Shown here piece after piece: positions 34,085-42,104 of a DNA stretch of 64,000 nucleotides. The position numbers were made by a program, and so were the translations under genes. The stretch covers positions 48,563 through 112,562 of the forward strand of contig JAGUZQ010000052.1 in the NCBI GenBank assembly GCA_020060765.1, written 5' to 3'. The notes beneath the pieces are model-generated. The model saw nothing but the letters and a program-made list of their open reading frames with translations. It did not search any database and was not told the origin of the DNA. This stretch comes from Planctomycetota bacterium. Its GTDB lineage: Bacteria > Planctomycetota > SZUA-567. The stretch's first letter is position 1. Each line of letters starts with the position of its first letter.

Positions 34085-34921
34085 ATGTCTTTTCTGTCCG
34101 GAAAAGCCTACTATAGATTTTCCCAGATATTCGGCGTGCTGCTGGTCCCGGCTACCCTGCTGGTGCTGTTCGGCATTCGCGTGGAAGACAAGGTATCTTC
34201 TCCCGGCATTGTCGAATCGGTTGACCAGCTGATCGTGCGTTCCGCGATCAAGGAGACGGTGGCGAAAAAGGTCTACAAGGAAAACGGCGACCACGTACTC
34301 AAGGGCGAGATCGTGGTCGAGTTCGAGGATGTGCACGGGTACCGCTACAGTGCGGAAAAAACGTCGGTGAACCTGCAGGCGCTGAAAGACACTTACGAAA
34401 GGCTGAAGCCTCTACAAGTGGCGGGGTCGGTGACCGAGGCGAAGATCCGCGAGATGGAATTCGAAATCCGCGCGCTGGAACTGGAGATCAAGGATTTGCG
34501 GGAAAAGGCCGACCGGCTGCTGGTGCGCAGTCCTCTCGATGGCAAGATCATCAACGTCTTCATCAAGGAATACGAAATGGCCGACGTGGGGCGGGAACTG
34601 TTTTCCGTCTCCGCGCTGGACGACAAGTATATCCGCTGCATGATCCAGGAGCGGCACTACTCATATATCCGCCCGGGCATGAGGGTGATTATCAAGAGCG
34701 AACTGTACAATTACCTGCTGTACGACGTCTATCACGGGCGGGTAGTGCGCATCGGCTCCTTCGGCGAACAGTACCAGGACGAAATCACCTACCGGGTCGA
34801 CATTGCCCTTGACCCGAAAGCCGCCGCCGCGCTCAAGGTCGGCAGTTCCTCCATGTGCGAGATCGTCACCGACGAAATCCCGCTGTTTCATCTGCTGTTT
34901 CTGAAACGGGGTTCGAGATGA
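34085..34921 (+). CDS. HlyD-like membrane fusion protein
   Basis: 278 residues. One N-terminal membrane segment (about 15-30), then a barrel-sandwich with SSPGIVESVDQLIVRSAIKE and NGDHVLKGEIVVEFED (first lipoyl half), a coiled-coil hairpin (about 90-150), the second lipoyl half VRSPLDGKIINVFIKEYEMADVG, and a beta-barrel C-terminus. It is short for the family, which suggests a compact periplasmic adaptor. Its stop overlaps the start of the ABC exporter gene (ATGA), so the two form a translocation pair. No Shine-Dalgarno is visible at the ATG. Confidence 0.85.
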   Translation: MSFLSGKAYYRFSQIFGVLLVPATLLVLFGIRVEDKVSSPGIVESVDQLIVRSAIKETVAKKVYKENGDHVLKGEIVVEFEDVHGYRYSAEKTSVNLQALKDTYERLKPLQVAGSVTEAKIREMEFEIRALELEIKDLREKADRLLVRSPLDGKIINVFIKEYEMADVGRELFSVSALDDKYIRCMIQERHYSYIRPGMRVIIKSELYNYLLYDVYHGRVVRIGSFGEQYQDEITYRVDIALDPKAAAALKVGSSSMCEIVTDEIPLFHLLFLKRGSR

Positions 34922-36786
34922 CCGGCGAAAGCGGCAGATACGAATTGCCCAAAAAAGGCGAGCGCCCCCGCCACGGCGACGACAGCTGCCTGGGCAGCAT
35001 CCTGTTTTACCTGTCCTTTTTCAAGCGCTACCGGGGGCAGGTCTGCTGGGCGATGTTTTTCCACGCCATCGACATTTTTCCGTTTTTCGCCATGCCGATT
35101 TTCGTAAAGATCATCGTCGACAATTACATCCCGGCGGCTAACAAAAAGTCCATCTACATGATGTTCGGGCTGATCCTCGCCATGGGACTGCTCAACGTGT
35201 TTTTCCACACCAGTTTCATGGTCAATTACATCCGCGTGGTCAAAAGCGTCTCCCGCGACCTGCGCAATATGATTGTCCACCGCCTGCAGGTGCTGTCGCT
35301 GTCCTATCACCACAAGAACGAAACGGGGCGTCTCTATTCCAAGATCATGGTAGACGTGGAGAAGACCGAACAATTCGCCAACATGCTGTTTGTCAGCCTG
35401 TTCGGGTCTTTCGTCATCCTGGTGTTTCTGAGCGGGGTGCTGAGTTATGTCAATTACCGGATACTGTTGACGTTTCTCGCCATTTTCCCGGTGTTTTACG
35501 TGCTGTTCGCCCTGTTCCAGGGCATCGTCCGCAAGAACCGCTACAGCGAACGCATGGCGCGGGAAAACCTTTCCGCCTCGGTCAGCAACTTCCTGCAGAC
35601 CTCGCTGCTGGCCAGGCTGCACGGGCACGAGGATTTCGAGCGCAAGAAGGTCGACGACAGCAGCCAGCAGGTCATCCGCACTTCCACCGAGGCCGAGGCC
35701 AATATCTCGGTCTTCGCCTCGCTCAACAGCGTGCTGTCGCTTTACTTCAATTTCACCATCACCGCCATCGCCGCGATTAAGGTGATCGACGGCGAGTTGA
35801 CCCTGGGCGAGATGCTGCTGTTCGTGCAGTACATCCAGCAGATGATGAACCATTTTCTGCAACTGGTGAACATCTATCCGATTTTCACCCTCTTCTTCGA
35901 GGCGATGCGCTCCATCCGGGAAATCCTCGACGCGCCCGATATCGAGTACAACCACGGCAAGCGTTCGCCCCCGGAGATCAGGGGGCACGTCTCCTTCGAG
36001 CAGGTCACCTTCTCTTACGATGACGGCACTCCGAGTGCGCGCAATATCACTGTCGACATTCCTCCCGGCACGGTAGTGGGGCTGGCCGGCAAATCAGGTT
36101 CTGGCAAAAGCACTTTCGTCAACCTGATGCTGGGGCTGTACCGCGCGCAGCAGGGGTTGGTCAAGATCGACGGTATTCCGGTCGACCAACTCGACATGCG
36201 CACGGTTCGGCGCTACATCGGCGTGGTCAGCCAGAGTCCCATCATCTTCTCCGGCACCGTCTACGACAACATTGCCCACGCCAACCGCAGCACGGCGTTT
36301 GAGAAGGTGGTGGAGGCGGCCAAAAACGCCAACGCCCACGACTTCATCATCAAGATGAAAGAGGGCTACGACAGCTTTACCGGAGAGAACGGGGTATTGC
36401 TCAGCGGCGGGGAAAAGCAGCGCATCGCTCTGGCGCGCACCTTCCTGCGTGACCCTTCGATCCTGATTCTGGACGAGGCAACCTCGGCGCTGGATTCCGA
36501 ATCAGAGGGGCTGATCCAGGACGCTATGAGAAACATTGTCAGGGGCAAGACCTCGCTCATCATCGCCCACCGCCTCTCCACCATCCGCGACGCCGACATC
36601 ATCCTGTTTTTCAAGGATGGCGAAATCGTGGAGAGGGGAACGCACGACGAACTGGTCGCCATGAATGGCGAGTATGCGAAACTGGTGAAGATGCAGGGCA
36701 TGGAATCGGCGGAAAAACCCGCGCTCCTGCCGCCCGAGGCGACCGCCGACGGCGAGGATGCCCTCTTTGCCACCGACTGGGCGTGA
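34918..36786 (+). CDS. ABC exporter, fused permease and ATPase
   Basis: 622 residues from ATG 34918, which overlaps the preceding stop (ATGA). Six hydrophobic segments make up the exporter membrane domain (about 20-320). The nucleotide-binding domain has Walker A GKSGSGKST, a Q-loop SQSPIIFSG, signature LSGGEKQR, Walker B ILILDEATSALD and H-loop IIAHRLST, all intact. There is no N-terminal C39 peptidase domain, so it does not cleave leader peptides itself. Paired with the HlyD-like protein it resembles a type I secretion or lipid/peptide export module. An outer-membrane TolC partner is not encoded here. Confidence 0.92.
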   Translation: MTGESGRYELPKKGERPRHGDDSCLGSILFYLSFFKRYRGQVCWAMFFHAIDIFPFFAMPIFVKIIVDNYIPAANKKSIYMMFGLILAMGLLNVFFHTSFMVNYIRVVKSVSRDLRNMIVHRLQVLSLSYHHKNETGRLYSKIMVDVEKTEQFANMLFVSLFGSFVILVFLSGVLSYVNYRILLTFLAIFPVFYVLFALFQGIVRKNRYSERMARENLSASVSNFLQTSLLARLHGHEDFERKKVDDSSQQVIRTSTEAEANISVFASLNSVLSLYFNFTITAIAAIKVIDGELTLGEMLLFVQYIQQMMNHFLQLVNIYPIFTLFFEAMRSIREILDAPDIEYNHGKRSPPEIRGHVSFEQVTFSYDDGTPSARNITVDIPPGTVVGLAGKSGSGKSTFVNLMLGLYRAQQGLVKIDGIPVDQLDMRTVRRYIGVVSQSPIIFSGTVYDNIAHANRSTAFEKVVEAAKNANAHDFIIKMKEGYDSFTGENGVLLSGGEKQRIALARTFLRDPSILILDEATSALDSESEGLIQDAMRNIVRGKTSLIIAHRLSTIRDADIILFFKDGEIVERGTHDELVAMNGEYAKLVKMQGMESAEKPALLPPEATADGEDALFATDWA

Positions 36787-36877
36787 AAACCTGTCGTCGC
36801 GTGGCGTATACATGGAAAGAGAAAAAATGGTTTTTCGCGTGTTTTCGGGGAAAGCCGGTGATTGCGAAGAATGCCGT

Positions 36878-37017
36878 CTGGAAAAAAGTCTATCGAACGT
36901 CATTCCCGCGAAGGCGGGAATCCAGGCGGGGAAGTCGTACGCAACACCTCCTGGATTCCTGCCTTCGCAGGAATGACGATGCGTAAGTATTAATGTTTTT
37001 TTGCACGTTTTTCCTCG
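36878..37017. repeat. MITE-like element, copy D (inverted relative to A and B)
   Basis: Arms at 36899-36925 and 36951-36977 with a 25-base loop whose reverse complement matches the loops of copies A and B (AGGTGTTGCGTACG). The outer GGAAAAA ends are degenerate. It lies between the convergent ABC exporter and ridA genes. Confidence 0.8.
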
Positions 37018-37026
37018 ATTGAAGTT

Positions 37027-37407
37027 TTACCGCGCCGCTACCGCCTCGATCTCGACCCGCGCGTCTTTGGGCAGGCGGGAAACCTCCACGCACGCGCGCG
37101 CAGGTGGGGTGCCGGGAAAATACCTGGCGTAAATCCCGTTCATCTCCGCGAAGTCGTTCATGTCGGCGAGAAACACCGTGGCTTTCACCACGTCGGCGAG
37201 AGTCAGCCCCGCCGCCGCCAGCACGGCTTGCAGATTTTTCAAAACCTGCTCAGTCGCCGCCGCGACGCTTGCCGTGACCAGCTCCCCGGTTTCGGGATCA
37301 AGCGGAATCTGCCCGCTGCAAAAGACAAAGCCGTTCGCTTCCGCGGCCTGTGCGTACGGCCCCACCGCCGGTGGCGCCAATTCCGTGGCAATGATATTCT
37401 TGGGCAT
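37027..37407 (-). CDS. ridA: RidA family enamine/imine deaminase
   Basis: 126 residues from ATG 37407 (GTGGAG upstream). The family pattern is complete: AVGPYAQA at the start, FVFCSGQIPLDPETGELV, then ADVVKATVFLADMNDFAEMN, and PARACVEVSRLPKDARVEIEAVA with the substrate-binding Arg of RACVEV. It hydrolyses reactive enamines or imines formed by PLP enzymes such as threonine dehydratase, which connects loosely to the ilvC pathway. Stands alone between two MITE copies. Confidence 0.95.
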   Translation of the reverse strand: MPKNIIATELAPPAVGPYAQAAEANGFVFCSGQIPLDPETGELVTASVAAATEQVLKNLQAVLAAAGLTLADVVKATVFLADMNDFAEMNGIYARYFPGTPPARACVEVSRLPKDARVEIEAVAAR

Positions 37408-37503
37408 TGCTATCTCCACGCCAGTAGTGTACGAGGAAAATCTGCTATTACCGGATACCCTGTATATGGCAATTCAATGCTGACAGGGTACTAGAGGCAA
37501 TAC

Positions 37504-37604
37504 GGTTAATTAGGAGAAAACCTGTACCGTCATTCCCGCCTTCGCGGGAATGACGGCGTTATGTTTTTTTTCTGGAAACAGAAAGATTTTTCCTTAATTA
37601 AACC
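37504..37604. repeat. MITE-like element, short copy C with clear terminal inverted repeats
   Basis: 101 bp. Left end GGTTAATTAGGAGAAAA and right end TTTTTCCTTAATTAAACC are inverted repeats; only one palindromic arm (CATTCCCGCCTTCGCGGGAATG) remains between them, so the other arm and loop are lost. This copy best defines the element ends. It lies downstream of the XRE regulator gene at 37624-38181. Confidence 0.82.
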
Positions 37605-37623
37605 GCCTTGGTGCTAGAGGGCG

Positions 37624-38181
37624 CTACGCTTTCCGGCGCGCCTTTTTATTTGCGACCTTTTTAGCGGTCTTTTTCTTGCTGACCTTTTTTTTACCGGTTT
37701 TCTTCTTGCCGGTTTTCTTCCGCTTCTTTTCTTCGGCCAGAGCTTCCAGTCGCTTGTCGGCTTCCCGCCGCCCCAGGTTGCGCACTTCGGCCAGTTTCGC
37801 CAGCGTCGCGGCGCGCAGGTTCAGTTTGCCGGAACCGTTTTCCCAGTTGAGGATCGACTGCGGAGTCACGTCTGCCAGCCGGGCAAGGGCTGCTTGCGAC
37901 AGATTCAGTTTCTTGCGCAGGTTTTTCACCCAGTTCGAGGTGATGCGCAGGCGGTCGGCCGCAGTCTGGGTCTTTTCTTCCTGCTGCGCCTCTATCACCG
38001 GGCGTACGGTACGCATAATCTTTTTCTTTTCCCGTTGCAGAACCGCCACCTGTTTGCGCAGATCCGCGACGGCTTTGCGCAGGCGCGTGGTTTCTTTCCG
38101 GATCGGGTCGGTCAGGACTTTCGCCTCGTGCAATGCAATACGGGCAATCTCTTCCTTCAGCGGCTTGATGAAATTTGGCAT
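37624..38181 (-). CDS. XRE-type HTH protein with a histone-like lysine tail
   Basis: 185 residues. The N-terminal 70 residues are helical and coiled-coil like. An XRE/Cro helix-turn-helix follows at about 85-135 (VKNLRKKLNLSQAALARLAD, then VTPQSILNWENGSGKL). The last 40 residues are almost all Lys, Ala, Thr and Gly (KKTGKKKTGKKKVSKKKTAK), like the histone H1-type tails of bacterial nucleoid proteins. It may act as a nucleoid-associated regulator. AGGAACAG precedes the ATG. A 59-residue conserved protein is encoded just upstream on the same strand. Confidence 0.78.
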   Translation of the reverse strand: MPNFIKPLKEEIARIALHEAKVLTDPIRKETTRLRKAVADLRKQVAVLQREKKKIMRTVRPVIEAQQEEKTQTAADRLRITSNWVKNLRKKLNLSQAALARLADVTPQSILNWENGSGKLNLRAATLAKLAEVRNLGRREADKRLEALAEEKKRKKTGKKKTGKKKVSKKKTAKKVANKKARRKA

Positions 38182-38230
38182 GTCTGTTCCTTTGTGTCAG
38201 GTAAATTGATTTACTTCAGTAAAAAAAACA

Positions 38231-38410
38231 TCAGGATTTCTTGCGATAAACGTTCAGTCCTACTTTTTCTTCCCGGTCGGGAATAGAGACATTGCCTTCG
38301 GTCGAGGCGATGATAATGGTTTTGCCGGTGGAGGAAGGGCCGAAATCCTTGGTCAGATCAACCTTGATGGTGAGGATGTTGCCCTCGACAGACATTTCGA
38401 TGTTCTTCAT
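38231..38410 (-). CDS. Conserved small protein of 59 residues
   Basis: The frame reads MKNIEMSVEGNILTIKVDL, then TKDFGPSSTGKTIIIAST, then EGNVSIPDREEKVGLNVY and RKKS before TGA. AGGAG lies 6 bases upstream of ATG 38410. The alternating strand pattern, with no rare codons and a good ribosome site, makes it a real gene. Similar 'DLSKEFGPSSSGKTIIIASTEGN' proteins occur in several anaerobic bacteria as uncharacterised proteins (from memory, not checked). It lies 49 bases upstream of the XRE gene on the same strand. Function unknown. Confidence 0.85.
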   Translation of the reverse strand: MKNIEMSVEGNILTIKVDLTKDFGPSSTGKTIIIASTEGNVSIPDREEKVGLNVYRKKS

Positions 38411-38544
38411 TTCATGTCTCCTGTTTCCATTCCCGAAACGAAATTAATGCTATACCATAAATTCCAGTTTACAGATTGGCGGGAAAAATTCAAAATAAAT
38501 ATATATGAAAGTCGGCGGGAACTTAATCGTCCCTTTTTAATTGG

Positions 38545-38573
38545 TTTGCGCCAATTGCGTCAACTTGTATAAT
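38545..38573 (+). promoter_or_regulatory. Probable sigma-70 promoter
   Basis: A perfect TATAAT at 38568-38573 with TTTGCG/TTGCGC 16-17 bases upstream, 28 bases before the GTG start of the next gene. Confidence 0.6.
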
Positions 38574-38601
38574 AGTTGCCCAAGTTGCCCGGGGATTCCG
38601 C

Positions 38602-40011
38602 GTGAAAACCAGACGTTGCCGCAAGGCGATAATCCTGAAACTGCTGGTGCTGACGCCGCTGTGGCTGCTGGCTGCGGGATCAGTGACGTACCGCCTTGCC
38701 GTGGTCTGGCTGAAGCATGAAATCAGGCTGGAAAAAGAACGTTTGCGACTCGAAGGCCATCCCATGACTTTCGAGGAAATGATTCTGCCCCGCATTATCC
38801 CCTGGGACGAAAACGGGGCGACGGAGTTTTACAAAGCGTTCGCGCTGCTGCCGAAGGACGAACCGGATTTCTATTCCCTGAACGATAAATACCGCAACGA
38901 CATGGCGCTGGCGATGAAAAGCGAACCGGAAGTGTTTGCGCCTATGTTAAAGCAATATGAAAAGTTCTTCCCCGTCTTCAGAAAGGCTTTGGCCAACAAA
39001 CGTCAGGACGTATTTTTTGATGGTTACAATATTTCTGCATCTCCATATATTACTTGTGAACACCTGATCTATCTTCGAAATTGTACAAATGCTTGCCGCT
39101 ATGACGCTTTGTTTAAAGCGATTAATGGCAGGCCAGACGAAGCCTTGAACTGTTTAGCGAAGTCCTTGGTTCTTCCTGAAATAATGTGCAATAGACAGAC
39201 AAATCTGGTTGAGTATCTTACCGGCGTAGCTCTGTATGGTATAAATCGCGGCACATCTTCCGATATCTGTCGTTACACGCGCCCCGCACCTAATGTTCTG
39301 CGTCAACTGGCGGATGAATATGAGCGGCAGGAATCACTGCAAACGTCGGCGACATTGACCAAGGTTCTCGATGCCGAGCGTTTATTTTTCTTCTATGGAC
39401 TTTTAGACGAAAGAGGTCGTTGGGAAAAGCTTGATTTCAGTCAGAAATGTGAAAACCCGAAGTACTTTTTCGAATTGTATTTACTCTATAACGAGTATCT
39501 CTATATGAAAAAAATTGAGCCGTTTTTTGCAAAAGCATTTTCTCTCCCACAAGAAGAAATGCTGTTGTTTTCTCGCTGTAGTAGTTTCGAGGATAAACTC
39601 AATATATATGGAATACCAACCGCCATTCCCAACTGGTCAAACTGCCTGGGAGATGGCTATAAACGTTTTATCGAGATGGTGGTTTATAATACTGTTCATT
39701 TTCGCCTCGCCGCCGTCGGTTTGCGGCTTTATGCCGACTTTCTGGAAGGCAAACCCTATCCGCAGAATCTGGACGACTTCAAGCCGGAACTGGTGAGAGA
39801 CACTTTTTCCGGCAGGAAATTCCTGCTGGAGCGCAAACGCGGAGAATTGATCGTTTACTCGGTCGGTTCCAACAGTATCGACGACGGCGGGTATGAACCG
39901 CCGAATCTGGCTGATCCGAATTCGCGCGGCAGCAAATGCGAGGACGATATCTGGTTCCGTCTGCCGCTGGTCGCGCCGGTTGCGGGAAACGCAAAGGAAG
40001 ACGTCAATTAA
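38602..40011 (+). CDS. Membrane-anchored protein of unknown function
   Basis: 469 residues from a GTG with GGGGA 6 bases upstream. A basic N-terminus and one hydrophobic segment (about 11-32) anchor it. The large extracytoplasmic part is helical. Near the C-terminus it has YPQNLDDFKPELVRDTFSGR, then LIVYSVGSNSIDDGG, a DP-type/SG-loop plus 'YSVG..DDGG' pattern seen in many secreted PVC-group proteins and related to the calcium-binding end of pseudopilins. That relation is from memory. Middle codons are more AT-rich than the ends. Single gene. Confidence 0.65.
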   Translation: MKTRRCRKAIILKLLVLTPLWLLAAGSVTYRLAVVWLKHEIRLEKERLRLEGHPMTFEEMILPRIIPWDENGATEFYKAFALLPKDEPDFYSLNDKYRNDMALAMKSEPEVFAPMLKQYEKFFPVFRKALANKRQDVFFDGYNISASPYITCEHLIYLRNCTNACRYDALFKAINGRPDEALNCLAKSLVLPEIMCNRQTNLVEYLTGVALYGINRGTSSDICRYTRPAPNVLRQLADEYERQESLQTSATLTKVLDAERLFFFYGLLDERGRWEKLDFSQKCENPKYFFELYLLYNEYLYMKKIEPFFAKAFSLPQEEMLLFSRCSSFEDKLNIYGIPTAIPNWSNCLGDGYKRFIEMVVYNTVHFRLAAVGLRLYADFLEGKPYPQNLDDFKPELVRDTFSGRKFLLERKRGELIVYSVGSNSIDDGGYEPPNLADPNSRGSKCEDDIWFRLPLVAPVAGNAKEDVN

Positions 40012-40039
40012 TGTACGTTGAACAGGATTTCTTTGCGTC

Positions 40040-40234
40040 GTCATTCCTGCGCAGGCAGGAATCCAGGCGGGAAAGCCCCGAGGCTATATTACGCAAGCGT
40101 TACGGTACGTACAAAATTTCCGCGCGTTCTTCGCCCGCGACCAACGGAAGCGCGGTAGTGTTACACGGACGGATTCGCTTGCGAAGTATGCGCGTGCGGC
40201 ACGCACCCTGGATTCCCGCCTTCGCGGGAATGAC
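40040..40234. repeat. MITE-like element, copy E, enlarged by a nested second repeat
   Basis: Arms at 40040-40066 and 40208-40234 are normal, but the loop is 141 bases instead of 24-25. Within it, 40134-40206 is a reverse copy of the leader repeat found at 8296-8368 (GTGCGTGCCGCAC at one end, CGCGCTTCCGTTGGTCGCGG at the other, 17 of 21 positions matching at the latter). The orientation is that of copy D. It lies between the membrane-anchored protein and the cyclodeaminase gene. Confidence 0.8.
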
Positions 40235-40306
40235 ATACGAAAGTGGTAAAAAAAATCGAAAGATAAATCAGTTCAAGGCATTTAATCGATAAGGAGGAAA
40301 TCTGGC

Positions 40307-40930
40307 ATGTTTATTGAGGACACTATCGGCAGTTATCTGGAAAAAGCACAGTCCGACGCGCCTACCCCCGGCGGTGGCAGCGTCAGCGCGCTGGCTGGCG
40401 CGTTAGGTTCGTGTATGGCGTCCATGGCGGCGAATTTCACGGTCGGGAAAAAGAAATTCGCCGAGGTTGAGTCGGAAGTCATTGAAATCCTGGCCGAAAT
40501 CCAGCCGCAGCGGGAGAAGTTGGTGGAGTGCATGGAGCGGGACGCAGTCGCTTTTTCCGCTATCGGCGAAGCTTACGGAATGCCGAAAAATACGGATGAT
40601 GAAAAAGCGGCTCGCGCCGCTGCTATCCAGAATGCCCTGACCGAGGCTATGGAGGTACCGCTAGCCGGGATGCGCGCGGCGCTGGCGTGTTTGCAGCCGT
40701 TGCCGCGACTGGCTGAAATCGGCAATCCCAACCTGGTCAGCGATACCGGCGTTGCCGCCATTCTGCTGGCAGCTTCGGCACGCGCGTTATGTTTAAATGT
40801 AAAAATAAATCTGAAAAACATCAAAAACGAGGAACTTGTCAAGAGGGTTACGACGGAAGTTGACAAGATACTGCAGACTTGCCAGGAAGAAGAGAAGCAA
40901 TGCCTGGAGGCGGTAAATGCAATGATATAG
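40307..40930 (+). CDS. Cyclodeaminase/cyclohydrolase family protein (FTCD-like)
   Basis: 207 residues, the length of stand-alone FchA-type enzymes. The motifs PTPGGGSVSALAGALG, then GNPNLVSDTGVAAILLAASA and LNVKINL are typical of formiminotetrahydrofolate cyclodeaminase and methenyltetrahydrofolate cyclohydrolase. It makes or opens 5,10-methenyl-THF in one-carbon metabolism; which reaction cannot be decided from sequence. AAGGAGGAAA precedes the ATG. No other folate gene is adjacent. Confidence 0.88.
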   Translation: MFIEDTIGSYLEKAQSDAPTPGGGSVSALAGALGSCMASMAANFTVGKKKFAEVESEVIEILAEIQPQREKLVECMERDAVAFSAIGEAYGMPKNTDDEKAARAAAIQNALTEAMEVPLAGMRAALACLQPLPRLAEIGNPNLVSDTGVAAILLAASARALCLNVKINLKNIKNEELVKRVTTEVDKILQTCQEEEKQCLEAVNAMI

Positions 40931-41050
40931 CCATAAAAAGGCTAAGTAATATAGCCGCATTTTGCTGTTGACCGTAAGCTTTTTTGTCAACGCAATGCTA
41001 TGTCGCAAAAAAGTTTGTCACGTTTTTTTAGCCTTGATGTAAAAATCCCC

Positions 41051-41077
41051 TTGACGGAATTACATTTTATGTATAAT
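41051..41077 (+). promoter_or_regulatory. Probable sigma-70 promoter of the XRE-S24 gene
   Basis: TTGACG (41051-41056) and a perfect TATAAT (41072-41077) with a 15-base spacer, shorter than ideal, 116 bases before the start. A 23-codon frame (GTG 41107 to TAG 41176) lies in the leader. Confidence 0.5.
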
Positions 41078-41193
41078 ATTACTTTGCTTGGAAACCGCGC
41101 GCTATTGTGAGCCGGAAAACCAAGTTTGATACTTTCATCGAGGGGCTGGCAGAAAATCGCCAGGTGTTGTACCGGTAGATCTTGGAGATGGCT

Positions 41194-41979
41194 ATGACAA
41201 GTAATATCAAGGCAGAATTCGGCAAACAATTCCGTTCAGCTCGGGATGCAAAAAAGCTTTCGCGGGCAGCTCTGGCCATGCGCCTGGGAATCAGCCCCAA
41301 AACTATCCAGAGTTGGGAAATGGGTAGGACTTTTATTGAAAACCTGTCCCTGATACCGGCAATTGAAGCTGAGTTGACCATTTCCGTTACCAGTCTGATC
41401 GAAAAATCCACCCGTGGCATCATGCCGGAAGTAGCGGCGGAAGCTCCTGCGGAATACGGAGCATCCAGTAGCAAGGGTTGTCCCAAAACCGGCCCGGTTC
41501 ACGTCGGCTTTACCTTGCATGCCGCCAAGCTCGCCGCCATGCCGGAAGAGGATATCCTCTCCAAGGACGTGGCCGCAGTTCCTCTACTACGACCTGTGGC
41601 AGCTGCCAAGCCGGTGCCTTCCCTTACAACCAAGGATATCGCCAAATATGTTGTTATTCCGGCCGAATGGGTGCCGCGCGGCGGGGTTTTGGTTGCCTAC
41701 CGCATGTCGGATTCCGGCATGGATCCAATGATTCCGCTGGGCGGCATCGTTATTGTCGACCGCCGGATTCAGGACGTTGAGCGTTCCCTGGGTCGCCTGG
41801 TTGCCCTGAATATGAACAGTAAAGGCGTACGCATCCGCCGCCTGATTGACGATCCGATTTCGCGCAAGCTGGTCGGCGTCACCGCGTTGGAAGGAAGGCG
41901 TGGCAAAATCCCCTACCGCGAAGATCAGGGCGATACTATTCTGGGTCGGGTGGTGGGAGTTATGGGGCAGCCTGAATAA
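41194..41979 (+). CDS. XRE HTH regulator with an S24/LexA-like C-terminal domain
   Basis: 261 residues from ATG 41194 (GGAG 6 bases upstream). Residues about 10-60 are an XRE helix-turn-helix (SRAALAMRLGISPKTIQSWE). The C-terminal half resembles the S24 fold of LexA/CI-type repressors: YRMSDSGMDPMIPLGGIVIVD has the nucleophile region, with an extra Gly relative to DSMxP. The strand that normally carries the catalytic Lys reads VRIRRLI, with Arg in its place, so self-cleavage is doubtful and the domain may serve for dimerisation or sensing. Not near a prophage. Confidence 0.8.
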   Translation: MTSNIKAEFGKQFRSARDAKKLSRAALAMRLGISPKTIQSWEMGRTFIENLSLIPAIEAELTISVTSLIEKSTRGIMPEVAAEAPAEYGASSSKGCPKTGPVHVGFTLHAAKLAAMPEEDILSKDVAAVPLLRPVAAAKPVPSLTTKDIAKYVVIPAEWVPRGGVLVAYRMSDSGMDPMIPLGGIVIVDRRIQDVERSLGRLVALNMNSKGVRIRRLIDDPISRKLVGVTALEGRRGKIPYREDQGDTILGRVVGVMGQPE

Positions 41980-42006
41980 TACGCGTGCCTTTTTGTTGAA
42001 CTATAA

Positions 42007-42042
42007 GACGTCTTTTTCCCCGGTGGAGAAAGACGTTTTTCT
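42007..42042 (+). terminator. Intrinsic terminator between convergent regulators
   Basis: ACGTCTTTTTCC and GGAGAAAGACGT pair around CCGGT with one bulge, followed by T-rich sequence. It ends the XRE-S24 gene. Confidence 0.8.
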
Positions 42043-42104
42043 TTGGTGCGCTGACAGCCTTGGGATAAGGCCTTGCGGCGTAAGATTGGGCGTATAATTG
42101 AAAA

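Noticed and set aside
2488..40234. Could the ATTCCC repeats be a CRISPR array?
   Set aside because: The copies are dispersed over 38 kb, come as inverted pairs, and have no regular spacers or cas genes nearby.
41107..41178. A 23-codon GTG-started frame before the XRE-S24 gene
   Set aside because: No convincing ribosome site; kept only as a possible leader peptide, not as a gene call.
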